Notes under the pieces: generated by a model
Database searches by the model: none
Told to the model about the DNA's origin: nothing
The model's input: only the letters and a program-made list of their open reading frames with translations
Shown here: in pieces, positions 36,109-45,651 of the stretch
Layout: every line of letters begins with the position of its first letter
Numbering within the stretch: the stretch's first letter is position 1
Made by a program: the position numbers and the translations under genes
NCBI GenBank assembly: GCA_016840165.1
Contig: JAEOSU010000029.1
Span: 1 to 64,000 of the forward strand
Length of the DNA stretch: 64,000 bases
Direction: 5' to 3'
DNA from: Promethearchaeota archaeon
GTDB taxonomy: Archaea > Asgardarchaeota > Lokiarchaeia > Sigyniarchaeales > SOKP01

Positions 36109-36630
36109 ATGCCATGGAAAGAGATATCTAAAGATGCTATAATTTTTGATCCCAAAGTTCAGTCATATTGTAATAATCCGAAATTTATTTGCCCATATTA
36201 TGGTCATTCATGGGCTTGTCCTCCAAATGCCCCATTTCTTGAAGATGAGATTTTGAATTATAAAAAATATTATTTAATTTATACAAAATTTGATTTAAAG
36301 GAGGAAAATCAGAACAAACATAAAAAATCTTTCAGGTATGAATACATGAGAGACAATATGGAACAGGAAATGGAAAATTTCCTCCAAACTCATCAAGAAA
36401 AATTAACAGAATTGAGGATTCTATGGGATGGACATTGTCGTATATGTGAAAAAGAAGATAAGAAATGTAGCATAAAAGATGATGATCCATGTAGATATCC
36501 TGAAAAAATTAGATATTCAATGGAAGCTGTTGGCATAGATGTCACCCAAACAGTAAAAAATGTTAATCTTGATATAGAGTGGCCCCCTCTCAACCATGTC
36601 TACCGGTTTGGATTAGTTTGTATCAAATAG
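36109..36630 (+). CDS. DUF2284 metal-binding protein
   Basis: Cysteine pattern and surroundings fit the predicted metal-binding DUF2284 family: SYCNNPKFICPYYGHSWACPP at the N-terminus, then WDGHCRICEKEDKKCS and CRYPEKIRYSMEAVGIDV. The 173-aa length is complete. Members are common in methanogens and anaerobic bacteria; their function is unknown but an iron-sulfur or corrinoid-related role has been suggested by their cysteine content. The gene has no close same-strand neighbours. It is convergent with the pterin dehydratase. Confidence 0.85.
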   Translation: MPWKEISKDAIIFDPKVQSYCNNPKFICPYYGHSWACPPNAPFLEDEILNYKKYYLIYTKFDLKEENQNKHKKSFRYEYMRDNMEQEMENFLQTHQEKLTELRILWDGHCRICEKEDKKCSIKDDDPCRYPEKIRYSMEAVGIDVTQTVKNVNLDIEWPPLNHVYRFGLVCIK

Positions 36631-36638
36631 ATATCCAG

Positions 36639-36968
36639 TTATATATTATCTATCTTTGCCGCCATTATAAAGTCATTCTTATGCAAACCTTTAATTGCAT
36701 GAGTATGTAGTTCTAAAAGCACTTTATCATAATATATATAAATATCTGGGTGGTGTCCTTCATTTTCTGCTATATCTGCAACTTTATTGACAAATTCAAT
36801 TGCCTTTATAAAGTTATCAAAATAAAATTCTTTTCTAATACGATGAATTCCCTCCCTTTCTAGACTCCAGCCTTGAACCTCTCTTATATATTCTTCTTCC
36901 TTTTGATTTTCTAATGGTGGAATCCCACCTTCACATGGAACACACTTTTGGTTTATTAAATCAGTCAT
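36639..36968 (-). CDS. Pterin-4a-carbinolamine dehydratase (PCD/DCoH family)
   Basis: The sequence starts MTDLINQKCVPCEGG, the standard N-terminus of this family, and contains the catalytic histidine region AENEGHHPDIYIYYDKV plus the helix FDNFIKAIEFVNKVADIA. In other organisms this enzyme recycles the 4a-hydroxy-tetrahydropterin produced by aromatic amino acid hydroxylases or acts in molybdopterin-related metabolism; here the partner is unknown. I use ATG 36968, since upstream TTG 36986 adds six residues not found in the family. Probably acquired from bacteria, or ancestral. Confidence 0.88.
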   Translation of the reverse strand: MTDLINQKCVPCEGGIPPLENQKEEEYIREVQGWSLEREGIHRIRKEFYFDNFIKAIEFVNKVADIAENEGHHPDIYIYYDKVLLELHTHAIKGLHKNDFIMAAKIDNI

Positions 36969-37155
36969 TCTTAGTATCACAAACAATTCGAGGTTTTTAG
37001 TATTTAATATTGATTTATGAGGTTCATATATTAGAATTTGTATTATAATCCATAAAAAAAAATGAGCTAATTTAAGTTATTTATCCATAATCCTACGGAG
37101 ATTTTTATTTTTCATAATACTGAGCTTTTTTATCTGAGTTTGTAACGATAATAAT

Positions 37156-37737
37156 ATGGAAATAATATTTATTATTCTAATTGTAGTTGGAGTGATTATA
37201 GGATTATGGATTGCGTGGGGAATTATCTCTCCGCATATTTGGGAACAACCAGAATATGAAGTTAAAGAAAAGGAAGGTAAATTTGAAATACGTCGATATA
37301 AAGATGCAAAAATCCTTTCAACAACAACCTCGGAGTTTAATAATGCCTTTTCGGTGCTCTCATCTTATATATTTGGAAAGAACAAAGAAAAAGAGAAAAT
37401 TGCTATGACCTCTCCAGTATTAACCGAGATGGAAACTGATAACACGATGAAGATGGTGTTTTTTATTCCTAAAAAATATAGGAATAAACAGATGCCAACT
37501 CCTTATTCTGATGATATAGAATTTTCCACACAAAATGCACGAGATGTGGCAGTTGTCCGCTTTCATGGTCTTATGACCGTAAAAAAAAGGGAGAAAAATC
37601 TTGATAAACTACTTGAACTACTCACAAGGAAAGAGATACAAACAAAAGGAAGTGCTTTCTATATGAACTATAGTGATCCTTTTGTCCCACCTCCATTGCG
37701 GATTAATGAAATTGGAATTGAAATCTATTCCGAATAA
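37156..37737 (+). CDS. SOUL-family heme-binding protein with N-terminal membrane anchor
   Basis: The first 25 residues form a membrane helix (IIFIILIVVGVIIGLWIAWG). The SOUL domain follows: EYEVKEKEGKFEIRRYKDAK, KEKIAMTSPVLTEM, MKMVFFIPKKYR and a C-terminal FVPPPLRINEIGIEI. SOUL proteins bind heme or act as heme chaperones in eukaryotes and some bacteria; family length and order agree. The single helix probably holds the domain on the outer face or in the cytoplasm facing the membrane. It stands alone. Confidence 0.88.
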   Translation: MEIIFIILIVVGVIIGLWIAWGIISPHIWEQPEYEVKEKEGKFEIRRYKDAKILSTTTSEFNNAFSVLSSYIFGKNKEKEKIAMTSPVLTEMETDNTMKMVFFIPKKYRNKQMPTPYSDDIEFSTQNARDVAVVRFHGLMTVKKREKNLDKLLELLTRKEIQTKGSAFYMNYSDPFVPPPLRINEIGIEIYSE

Positions 37738-37833
37738 TCTTTTCCGCAAAAATATATTATCTAACACTTCGAAATTATTTACAAAGGTAAAATAAAATAA
37801 AAAAAAATTAGTTAAAATTATAATCTTAGTTTT

Positions 37834-39924
37834 CTAACTTCTTACCACTTCAAATGCGTAATCGCAAGGTCCTTTATTTGGACTCACTACAGCTAAGATA
37901 TACCCATCTTCTGAAATATAATCTGTGATATCAAAGGTTCCGGTTTCATATAAATCATCAAGAGTCAAGGTTGCAATCATAGTATATGTAAGATCACCAT
38001 CTAAACCGTTAACATCAATTAATGTTACCATAAAATCAATCTCAGGAGGTTCAGGAGCCGTAAAGAAGACGGTCTCATCAGCGTCATCAATGAGTTCTCC
38101 ATTAATATGGATGTTATCAATCCACCATCCTGGATCTTCTGTACCCCAATCCGTCATATATCTGAAGCAAAGTTCAACTTCTTGACCAGCAAATTCTGTT
38201 AAGTTATAACTCATTGTCAACCACTCTTCGCTTGAACCAGTTAGACCGGGAAGGTTATCGATAATTGCAGGATAGGCATCTGGATCATGATCATATGTTG
38301 TATAATCATTCTCGAGTGATACCCAGTTCTCATCTCCTTCTGGCAGGACTTGGACAAACCCATAATCCCACAAAGGCTCGATATCATAATATGTATCGAA
38401 TGTGAGTATAACTGGTGTATCTGAAGGGAGAGTAATTGTCTGGCATAACTTTACATCAGATTCTGGTTTTGCACTCGTTGAATACCATTCAAGATCACCA
38501 TTTCCGTCTTGATCATCTAAGACCCACGTTGGAACCGTTGCTTTATCATCACCATCAAATAGGAAATCAAGTTTATATGTTTTATCTCCAGGAGGATTAC
38601 TGTTTTCCAGTTCTGTAAACTTTATATAATCTGAACCATACGCTCCTAATAATGAAATTTTGGTATTATAATTTAAGTCAGTTCGAGTAAATCCAAAATC
38701 CGAGCCATGTTTTTCTGGTACAATAGGACTTTTTATTTCATACACTCGTGAATCGATAGCCTCATCTCCTCCCAGATCAATGGTAATATAGTTATACTTT
38801 CCATCTCCAATCAGGTCGGTATGAAGTAAATTTGCTAGTCTCCAATTTTGAAAAATATCATTGAATCTATCAGAATAACCATAATGCGCTAAAGCTTCAT
38901 TTAATCCTTGTATTCCGGGAACACCAGTTTGTACGAAATAACTTAAAAATTCAGCTCCTCCATAATGGTCACTTAAATAAATTGCCCAAAGAAGTGCTTG
39001 ACCGTAATCAGCTAGAATATTGATATCTCCTTGATCGCCCCATTTTGTTAAAGAATTATCAGGTGTGAATAGGAAACTATTGATCGAACTCCAATCAATC
39101 GGATAACCGCATAAAGGTTCAGCATACATTGAGCATCCCTCATTCATAAATGTATCGTCATATGGATTATAGTCATCATGGATAAGATGCTGGTACTCAT
39201 GAGCTAAAACTGCTTCATATAGGTTTTTATGACTCGCATCATCTCCAATTCTATTTTCCCAGTCATGAACATCAATAGTAACTATATTTCGGTCATGTTG
39301 CCTCTCTAAATAACCCCAGTAATATCCAACTATATAATATGGATATTTATCATCATAGAACATCTGATCTCGAATATTAGATAATAAAATAACATTTCTC
39401 CCATTTTCTTCATAATAAGAAGCAGTTGTATCCTCTATCTGAGGATCACTTCCATCATGAAAATATGGTTCACCAAAATATTCTACATCAGTCGGATAAA
39501 TATTATTTTCAAATTCAGTAAGATAGTAGTCGATTTGGTTATCAGTTACTATAGGTGTGTCTCGATTATCCTCATATGCTAAATCGTCTTGTAACCAGAT
39601 TTCAGCGCAACTTCCAATCGCTTTTAACTCAAATGAAGATAAAAATACATCTCCTGTGTAATCATCTAGAACTAACCATTCTAAATGATCTCCAACGGTA
39701 TAATAACCTTCTTGTGCTGTTTCTAAGTATGTTATGAATTCATTTTGAGCATTAGAAGCACGGATAGGTAATTCTTTACTTCTTAACGAGTGTCCAATGT
39801 CTAGTGGTAGATAGTCAATCTTTTCAGTGTCTGGAGTTAAGAAGAAAATAGCTCCCATAACGCCTAAGGTCATAGGGATTACTAACAGGAATAGTAGTGT
39901 AAATATTTTATAAGATTTCTTCAT
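37834..39924 (-). CDS. Secreted zinc metalloprotease (gluzincin) with immune-inhibitor-A-like domain
   Basis: A signal or anchor helix (KIFTLLFLLVIPMTLGVMGA) is followed by a propeptide-like region, then the zinc motif HEYQH at residues 242-246 and a downstream Glu in FMNEGCSMYAE (E262), as in gluzincin families such as M30. From about residue 480 a beta-sandwich begins (WVLDDQDGNGDLEWYS) with DPGWWIDNIHI, as in the immune inhibitor A / MAM-type accessory domain. It is expected to be exported and to cut proteins outside the cell. ATG 39924 gives a better signal peptide than ATG 39939. The upstream intergenic 270 bp shows no further gene. Confidence 0.85.
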   Translation of the reverse strand: MKKSYKIFTLLFLLVIPMTLGVMGAIFFLTPDTEKIDYLPLDIGHSLRSKELPIRASNAQNEFITYLETAQEGYYTVGDHLEWLVLDDYTGDVFLSSFELKAIGSCAEIWLQDDLAYEDNRDTPIVTDNQIDYYLTEFENNIYPTDVEYFGEPYFHDGSDPQIEDTTASYYEENGRNVILLSNIRDQMFYDDKYPYYIVGYYWGYLERQHDRNIVTIDVHDWENRIGDDASHKNLYEAVLAHEYQHLIHDDYNPYDDTFMNEGCSMYAEPLCGYPIDWSSINSFLFTPDNSLTKWGDQGDINILADYGQALLWAIYLSDHYGGAEFLSYFVQTGVPGIQGLNEALAHYGYSDRFNDIFQNWRLANLLHTDLIGDGKYNYITIDLGGDEAIDSRVYEIKSPIVPEKHGSDFGFTRTDLNYNTKISLLGAYGSDYIKFTELENSNPPGDKTYKLDFLFDGDDKATVPTWVLDDQDGNGDLEWYSTSAKPESDVKLCQTITLPSDTPVILTFDTYYDIEPLWDYGFVQVLPEGDENWVSLENDYTTYDHDPDAYPAIIDNLPGLTGSSEEWLTMSYNLTEFAGQEVELCFRYMTDWGTEDPGWWIDNIHINGELIDDADETVFFTAPEPPEIDFMVTLIDVNGLDGDLTYTMIATLTLDDLYETGTFDITDYISEDGYILAVVSPNKGPCDYAFEVVRS

Positions 39925-40208
39925 TTTTAATAACCACATTAAATTTGTGTGGTTAGAATTAATTCTTTTGATATAAAAAGAAATAAGGTATAATGTTCCC
40001 CCATTGACAAATATGAAAAATTCACGTTATTGGATTATTGTAAGAATTTATATCTTGATTATTGATAACACTCTTGTATGTATCTTTCAAGGCGTCTAGT
40101 AAAACACGGTTTAAAAAAGTTTTTCAATTAGGGATGACATGATTTCTAAAATCTTTGTTCATTTTGTTTATGATTTTTATACATCATTATTTGTTGTGAT
40201 AAGGTTAG

Positions 40209-40625
40209 ATGGAATTAATAGAAGAAAATTCTGTTGCTGCAGTAGTCTATTACAGAAATGAGTATCTATTGCTTAAATATGGGCTCGGCCATTGGGAATA
40301 TGTCAAAGGCCATATGGAGTCGGAAGAAACTGAAAAAGAAACTATTATGCGGGAGTTAGAAGAAGAAACCAGTATAAAAGAAGCATCAATAATAGAAGGA
40401 TTTAATGAAAAATATGATTATTTATTTACCTCAAAGGGAAAAAAAATCCATAAATTTGTAAGTTGCTATCTTATAAAATCTAATACGAAAAATGTAACAC
40501 TAAGTTTTGAGCATGTTGGTTATAAATGGCTGTCGTTTCAAAAAGCAATCAAACAGTTAACTTATGATAATGCTAAAAAAGTACTAAAGAAGGCTCATAA
40601 CTTCCGTTTGTTAACCTTTGTATAG
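40209..40625 (+). CDS. Nudix hydrolase (diadenosine tetraphosphatase-like)
   Basis: The Nudix box is complete: GHMESEETEKETIMRELEEE corresponds to Gx5Ex7REUxEE. It is followed by a beta strand (YLFTSKGKKIHKFVSCYLI). The 138-aa length and the NSVAAVVYYRNEYLLLKYG start resemble Ap4A hydrolases, which clear dinucleotide signals, but other nucleoside-diphosphate-linked substrates are possible. It is a monocistronic gene with its own intergenic region of 270 bp upstream. Confidence 0.88.
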   Translation: MELIEENSVAAVVYYRNEYLLLKYGLGHWEYVKGHMESEETEKETIMRELEEETSIKEASIIEGFNEKYDYLFTSKGKKIHKFVSCYLIKSNTKNVTLSFEHVGYKWLSFQKAIKQLTYDNAKKVLKKAHNFRLLTFV

Positions 40626-40679
40626 AAATTAAGAGAAAAAAGTTGTATAATTATCTATTAATTTATTTAGAAATCTTAC

Positions 40680-40862
40680 TTAATCATCTAAAAGTTCTTC
40701 TTCTCCTTCTTTAAAGGTTTTTTTTATACCTTTTTTAACGCTTCCTTTCTTAACCCCCTTTTTCACACCCTTTCCTACTGCTTCACTTCCCGTAACCTCT
40801 TCAGCAATCCCTCCAGCGACCTTAGCGAAACCTTTTTTGAATTTTTTTCCTAAACCACCCAT
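40680..40862 (-). CDS. Small Gly/Lys-rich protein
   Basis: The 60-aa ORF is very basic and glycine-rich in the first 50 residues (MGGLGKKFKKGFAKVAGG, then VKKGVKKGSVKKGIKKT) and ends in a short acidic tail (EGEEELLDD). A GGTGAT ribosome-binding site lies close before the ATG. The composition suggests a nucleic-acid-binding or membrane-surface-binding peptide with amphipathic helices. No family is recognised; the ordered composition and ribosome-binding site make translation likely. Confidence 0.5.
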   Translation of the reverse strand: MGGLGKKFKKGFAKVAGGIAEEVTGSEAVGKGVKKGVKKGSVKKGIKKTFKEGEEELLDD

Positions 40863-41072
40863 ATAATCATCACCTTATTTATATCAAGTTCGTTAAATAC
40901 TTTTATTTTATTAGTAAAAGAAATGTTATTTAAATCTCAACTATTATTAAGATTTTTTTAGATTATATCGATGGGGTCCAATGTCTTTATATTACCCTTT
41001 TTAAATATAAGAATAAGTACTATAAGTTGACTATGATTACTTCTATTTTAAAAATAATAAAAGAAATTAACC

Positions 41073-41999
41073 ATGAATAAAGAAACACTATTAGAAAAAT
41101 TTCACACTTTTCTAAAGTCTAAAAATTATGAAGGTAGGATTGTATCTGCGAATCATATCCCTGATATACTTAGTGATATTAAAAAACTCCATGATCATAA
41201 AGAAATTTATCCAGCACTTTATCAACAATATAAAGATCTTTTTGAGTTTAAACCAGAAGCGAGCTTTGGTTCTATAAAGTCTCTCATTATTGTAGCTATA
41301 CCCGTTCCTCAGTTTAAGCTAACCTTTCGATTGAATAATAACGATTTATCAACAATAATTCCTCCAACCTACCTTTATAGTCAAAAAATAATCGATGAGA
41401 CTCAAAAATTATTATATAATATTTTTTCTGCTGAAGGGTATAAAGTTGCTTATGCACGAATCCCATTTAAAACGCTTGCTGTTCGCAGTGGTTTAGCGAG
41501 ATATGGGCGTAATAATATTAGCTATATTTCAAATATGGGAAGTTTTTATCGGTTATGCAGTTATTATTCAGACTTTAAATCAGAAGAAGATAATTGGCAT
41601 GAATTAAAGATGATGAATACTTGCGAAAAATGTTCAGCATGCCGCCTTGCTTGTCCCACAGGAGCCATTTCAAATGATAGATTTTTGTTACACGTTGAGC
41701 GATGCCTTACTTATCATAACGAACAGCCCATTGGGGTGGCATTTCCTCAATGGATTGAACGCGAATGGCATAATTGTCTTGTTGGATGCCTTAAATGTCA
41801 AAGAATTTGTCCTGAAAACAAAATAGTGAAAGATTGGATTGAGATAGGTCCCAGTTTCACACAAGAAGAAACTGAGCTTTTTCTCAGAGAGATCCCGTTT
41901 AATGAACTTCCCGAGCAAACCAAAAGAAAGCTTAAAAAAAGTGAATTGGATGAATATGCCGAAGTATTTGCCCGAAATCTTAAGCCATTTTTAAACTGA
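41073..41999 (+). CDS. QueG-like double [4Fe-4S] ferredoxin-domain protein
   Basis: Two cysteine clusters typical of epoxyqueuosine reductase-like proteins are present: CEKCSACRLACPTGAIS and CLVGCLKCQRICPEN. The N-terminal half resembles the cobalamin-binding part of the QueG/reductive-dehalogenase-like fold (SLIIVAIPVPQF, GLARYGRNNISYI). Known QueG makes queuosine in tRNA from epoxyqueuosine using B12. Archaea normally make archaeosine instead, so in this organism the substrate is probably different. Length 308 aa is in the family range. Neighbouring genes give no pathway context. Confidence 0.75.
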   Translation: MNKETLLEKFHTFLKSKNYEGRIVSANHIPDILSDIKKLHDHKEIYPALYQQYKDLFEFKPEASFGSIKSLIIVAIPVPQFKLTFRLNNNDLSTIIPPTYLYSQKIIDETQKLLYNIFSAEGYKVAYARIPFKTLAVRSGLARYGRNNISYISNMGSFYRLCSYYSDFKSEEDNWHELKMMNTCEKCSACRLACPTGAISNDRFLLHVERCLTYHNEQPIGVAFPQWIEREWHNCLVGCLKCQRICPENKIVKDWIEIGPSFTQEETELFLREIPFNELPEQTKRKLKKSELDEYAEVFARNLKPFLN

Positions 42000-42157
42000 A
42001 TAGATAAAATTAAGAAATTAATTATCAATATAATTAAATATTTTAAATGAAAATCTGTCTTTAATAATTTAAATAATTTTGAATTAGATTTATTTATATG
42101 AAATATATAAAAGACATGAAAAAGTGTAAAATAATTTTTTGAAAACGAGGATCTAAA

Positions 42158-43372
42158 ATGAGTGAAAACTTAAAAGATTTAATCGATAAAGCGGAGGAAG
42201 ACGAACATTCAAGAGCAGTAATGGAAAAGACAATCGAAAAGTTGAAACTAGAAGTCAAGAGTTTAAATGCTAAGTTAGATAGCAAAAAAGAGCCCTTTAA
42301 ACCTCCCCGATCGCGATTAGAGGAAGAAAGAGAAGACTCGGACGAGATAAAGACATTAAAGGAGATGGTGACCTCTCTTAGAGAGGACCTTAATCAAAAG
42401 GATCAAGAAAAAGACAAATTGAATGAGAAAGTCAGAGTTTTAACAAAAGAAATGGATGAAATGAAAGAAAAGGAATCAGACTCTATCAAAGAGGAGATCC
42501 TTTTGAAAACACAAAACTCTTTGAATAATCTAATTGAGGATTACAGCAGATTAGAAAAGAATAATAAGTTCCTAAAGGAAGAAATTGCGAAACTGCAGCA
42601 GGAGATTGATAAAAGTTCAGAAAAGTCTGAACTGACTCAAAGTGAAGGATTAAAGCAAGAAATTGATATATTAAAAAACCAAATATCAAGTTTAGAAGAT
42701 AAAAATAAGTCTCTTATACACAATATCCAACTTTTAGAAAACAAATCCTCTTCATCAGAAGAACTAGATATCTTAATAGAAAAACTAAAACAAAATAATT
42801 CTCAATTAGAAATGGAAAATAAAAGATTAAATGAAAAATTAGAGGAGTTGAAGCGAGATAAGCTAAGAATCCTTAAATATGAAAAGCAAATTTCAGAATT
42901 AAATATGAAAATTAACCAGCTCGAAGAGGCAAATAAGCTACTAAAAAAAAGAGACTCAATATTATTAGCAAAAACAATAACTGCTATGGAACCCCAAATA
43001 GTAAAAAAAAGTGCTAAAATACAAACACCAGTAGTAAAACCTCTTCAATCGAATATTATTGAGGAACTAAAACCCAAAGAACCAAGTAAAGTAGTAGAAG
43101 AACAAAAAAAGCCAATTTTAGTTTCACAACCAATTAAAGAAGTATTAAAACAAGCACCAATTCCTACATCTGAGGAATACCAAGAATCAATTGAGTCACC
43201 AATAGAGGAAGTTGAGGAAGAAGCAACACGTAAATGGCAGTGTCCTCACTGTGGAAATGCAAATAAAAGCCAAATAAGAGAGTTAGACGATAAAACACGA
43301 TTAATTTATTCCTATCCGAAAATTTACGCCAAAAAATATATTTGCGGGCAATGTGGGAAAGAGTGGAGATAA
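42158..43372 (+). CDS. Long coiled-coil protein with C-terminal zinc ribbon
   Basis: From about residue 5 to 280 the protein is a near-continuous coiled coil (LEKNNKFLKEEIAKLQQEID, LKQNNSQLEMENKRLNEKLE), Glu- and Lys-rich. A proline-rich linker follows (residues 290-350), then a single zinc ribbon, WQCPHCGNA with YICGQCGKEW. Such scaffold proteins are frequent in Asgard genomes; the function is not known. A GAGG ribosome-binding site precedes the ATG. The SET-domain gene follows 22 bp after the stop and may be co-transcribed. Confidence 0.75.
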   Translation: MSENLKDLIDKAEEDEHSRAVMEKTIEKLKLEVKSLNAKLDSKKEPFKPPRSRLEEEREDSDEIKTLKEMVTSLREDLNQKDQEKDKLNEKVRVLTKEMDEMKEKESDSIKEEILLKTQNSLNNLIEDYSRLEKNNKFLKEEIAKLQQEIDKSSEKSELTQSEGLKQEIDILKNQISSLEDKNKSLIHNIQLLENKSSSSEELDILIEKLKQNNSQLEMENKRLNEKLEELKRDKLRILKYEKQISELNMKINQLEEANKLLKKRDSILLAKTITAMEPQIVKKSAKIQTPVVKPLQSNIIEELKPKEPSKVVEEQKKPILVSQPIKEVLKQAPIPTSEEYQESIESPIEEVEEEATRKWQCPHCGNANKSQIRELDDKTRLIYSYPKIYAKKYICGQCGKEWR

Positions 43373-43394
43373 AGAAGTAGCGAAGGCAATTGTT

Positions 43395-43871
43395 ATGGCG
43401 GAATATCACATTCCTTATAATTTTCGCAAGGATAATCCTATAGAAAAATATGCTGAAGTGAAAAAGAGTCGCATTCATGGATTAGGTTTATTTGCAAAGG
43501 TTCTGATTCCAAAAGGGGCTATTTGGTGGCATGCCCGCCCTCAAGATGTCTTAATTATCTCAAAAAAACAGTTTTTAACTCTTGATTCATCAAAGAAGGC
43601 GAATATAATGGCGAATTTTATGAAATCGCTATTGACATATTCTTATTATGAACGAGATTTAGATGCGCTTATTTTATGTTTGGATAATTCCCGATATGTG
43701 AATCATTCATTTGACGCAAATTCGGGAGCTTCTGAGGATGAGAACGGATTTTTTGCCGTAGCACAGAAAGATATCTCTGCTGGCGTAGAAATTACCGAAG
43801 ATTATTCAAAATATAATCTTTGCCCATGGTTAAAGAAATATAAAGAATATTTTGATCCTTCTTGTTGGTAA
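43395..43871 (+). CDS. SET-domain protein (candidate protein lysine methyltransferase)
   Basis: A compact SET core is visible: KSRIHGLGLFAKVLIPKGAI (first SET strand), YVNHSFDANSGASED (the NHS pseudoknot motif) and GVEITEDYSKYNLCPW (the GExxxxDY motif, with Val in the Glu place). The post-SET region ends with a Cys and Trp-rich tail (CPWLKKYKEYFDPSCW). SET enzymes use SAM to methylate protein lysines; archaeal examples act on chromatin or ribosomal proteins. ATG 43395 is preferred over GTG 43353, which overlaps the previous gene by 20 bp. Confidence 0.82.
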   Translation: MAEYHIPYNFRKDNPIEKYAEVKKSRIHGLGLFAKVLIPKGAIWWHARPQDVLIISKKQFLTLDSSKKANIMANFMKSLLTYSYYERDLDALILCLDNSRYVNHSFDANSGASEDENGFFAVAQKDISAGVEITEDYSKYNLCPWLKKYKEYFDPSCW

Positions 43872-43925
43872 ACTATCATTAAAAATTGAAGGAATGGAAT
43901 TAACTTAACGAAATTAACAAATTAT

Positions 43926-43937
43926 GAATGATCATTC
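43926..43937. promoter_or_regulatory. 12-bp palindrome upstream of the prenyltransferase gene
   Basis: GAATGATCATTC is a perfect palindrome lying just before a TATA-like ATTTATAA (about 43940-43948). Its half-site resembles the ATGAAT/ATTCAT arms at 31.24-31.32 kb, so both may be bound by related regulators. A short palindrome in AT-rich DNA is weak evidence. Confidence 0.3.
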
Positions 43938-44045
43938 TAAATTTATAAGTTTTTGACAATTACTGTGCTCCTAATCTTTTTTAAGGTAAAATATATTTAT
44001 TTGTCTTAATTTACCTAAACAATATCATTCAAATTGAACTTACAA

Positions 44046-44969
44046 ATGGATCTAAAAACAAAATTAAAAGCTTATTTAGATTTAACGCGAGCACATTTTG
44101 CTATTGTATGGCCCTTACTATTTCTATCTGGGTTAATGCTCGCATTCAAGGATTACAATGTATTCTCATGGTCGCTAGTCATTCGTGTAGTTTTTATTGG
44201 ACTTTTCGGGTTTGAAGCAGGTATGGTGCTTAACGATATTATTGACAGAAATATTGATAAAAAAGTAGGAGACAATAAGTTTACTAAGTATTGGCGCCCT
44301 TTTAATGAACGTCCTTTAACCTCAGGAATAATTTCACTTAAAGAAGCACTCTCGGTTTTTGTTTTATTCGTTTTAATTGCCGCATTTTTAATTGCCACCT
44401 TACCATTTCCTAATAATCTCTATGTCTATATTATTATGATATATGCCTACTCAATGGAAGTATTTTATCAAATAGTAAAAAGAAAACAAAATTTTCCAAT
44501 AGCCCAATTATTAGGAAGGACTGATTTAGTCTTGTTTCCTGTGGCAGGATATTTATGTTACGGTCAACCAACTTGCACCATTTTTCTCTATATTCTTTTC
44601 TTGTATCCTTGGGCTCAAGCACATTTGGGAGTGAACGATATTGGTGATTATGACAACGACCAAGAAAAAAACTTGAAAACCATCACAGTCTTATATGGGA
44701 TAAAAGGAAACTTGCTTTGGATATCAATTTTTACGCTAATAAATATCTCTACAGCCATATTTTTTATAATTTTCAGGATGGGCTTAGTTGCATTAGTGGG
44801 ATTTTCATTATCTTTTGCACTCCTCCTTCTATCAAATATATTCTTGCTTAAAAGGAGAGATCCGGATACTGGAATAAAAGTTCTACCCATATTTCATGCA
44901 AGTCTTTTGATTTACATCTTATCAATTATTCTCGATTCGATTTTCTATTATCCTTTCTTAATCAGTTAA
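44046..44969 (+). CDS. UbiA-family prenyltransferase
   Basis: Both Asp-rich motifs are clear: NDIIDRNID (first, NDxxDxxxD) and NDIGDYDNDQEK (second, DxxxD) in an approximately 9-helix membrane protein. UbiA enzymes join polyprenyl diphosphates to acceptors such as quinone head groups, chlorophyll or geranylgeranylglyceryl phosphate; the last is the ether-lipid step in archaea (DGGGP synthase). Which acceptor is used cannot be decided from sequence. The ATG at 44046 removes four extra residues from the TTG at 44034. A geranylgeranyl-reductase-like gene is 14 kb away. Confidence 0.85.
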   Translation: MDLKTKLKAYLDLTRAHFAIVWPLLFLSGLMLAFKDYNVFSWSLVIRVVFIGLFGFEAGMVLNDIIDRNIDKKVGDNKFTKYWRPFNERPLTSGIISLKEALSVFVLFVLIAAFLIATLPFPNNLYVYIIMIYAYSMEVFYQIVKRKQNFPIAQLLGRTDLVLFPVAGYLCYGQPTCTIFLYILFLYPWAQAHLGVNDIGDYDNDQEKNLKTITVLYGIKGNLLWISIFTLINISTAIFFIIFRMGLVALVGFSLSFALLLLSNIFLLKRRDPDTGIKVLPIFHASLLIYILSIILDSIFYYPFLIS

Positions 44970-45048
44970 AGAAAAATCTAATAATTCTTTTTTTATCTAC
45001 TTACTTATTCATCATTATTATAAGAATAATTTAGATAGATAGGAAATC

Positions 45049-45603
45049 GTGACTTCTATAGAAGAATGGAAAAGTAAAATTGCGCCTAATGTACTCAAAG
45101 AGATAGGATTTAAACTTGGGCAAGTAATAGTTGACTTTGGATGTGGAACTGGAATTTATGATGTCATTCTTTCAACTATTATCGGACCTAAAGGCAAAAT
45201 TTATGCTATTGATTCAGATGAAAAAGGATTACTCTCTCAACTCTATAGTGAAATTGATAAACTTAAATTACAGAATATTGAGGTTATTGAAACCTCTGGA
45301 GAGATCGAATTTCCTATACCAGATAAGGTGGCTAATTTTATACTAATCTATGACGTTATGCATATAATTAACGAAAATGATAGAGATCCATTAATTAAAG
45401 AAGCATCTCGTATGCTCAAGAAAGAAGGAATTATTTCTTATCATGCGACACATGTTGATGGTAAAAATGATGAGTTTATTCAAGAAATTCATAAATTAAT
45501 GCAAAATAATGGATTTATTTTGTCAGAGACTTTAAAAAAACCGATGTTTCATTGGTCTTGGATTCAAGACTCATGGATCTTTAATTATCGTCGAAAAATC
45601 TAA
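45049..45603 (+). CDS. SAM-dependent class I methyltransferase
   Basis: Motif I is VIVDFGCGTGIYDV (near residue 30), followed by an acidic end of strand 2 (IYAIDSDEKGL), motif IV FILIYDVMHIIN and a terminal helical region. The layout is that of the Methyltransf_11/31 group. It is 184 aa with a GTG start. The target may be a small molecule or an arsenic/lipid-type substrate; no discriminating motif is seen. It follows the prenyltransferase by 80 bp on the same strand, which allows but does not prove a link to quinone methylation. Confidence 0.85.
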   Translation: MTSIEEWKSKIAPNVLKEIGFKLGQVIVDFGCGTGIYDVILSTIIGPKGKIYAIDSDEKGLLSQLYSEIDKLKLQNIEVIETSGEIEFPIPDKVANFILIYDVMHIINENDRDPLIKEASRMLKKEGIISYHATHVDGKNDEFIQEIHKLMQNNGFILSETLKKPMFHWSWIQDSWIFNYRRKI

Positions 45604-45651
45604 ACTATCATAGGATTTTAAATAAAACTATAAAAAAAAAAGTTAATTAAT

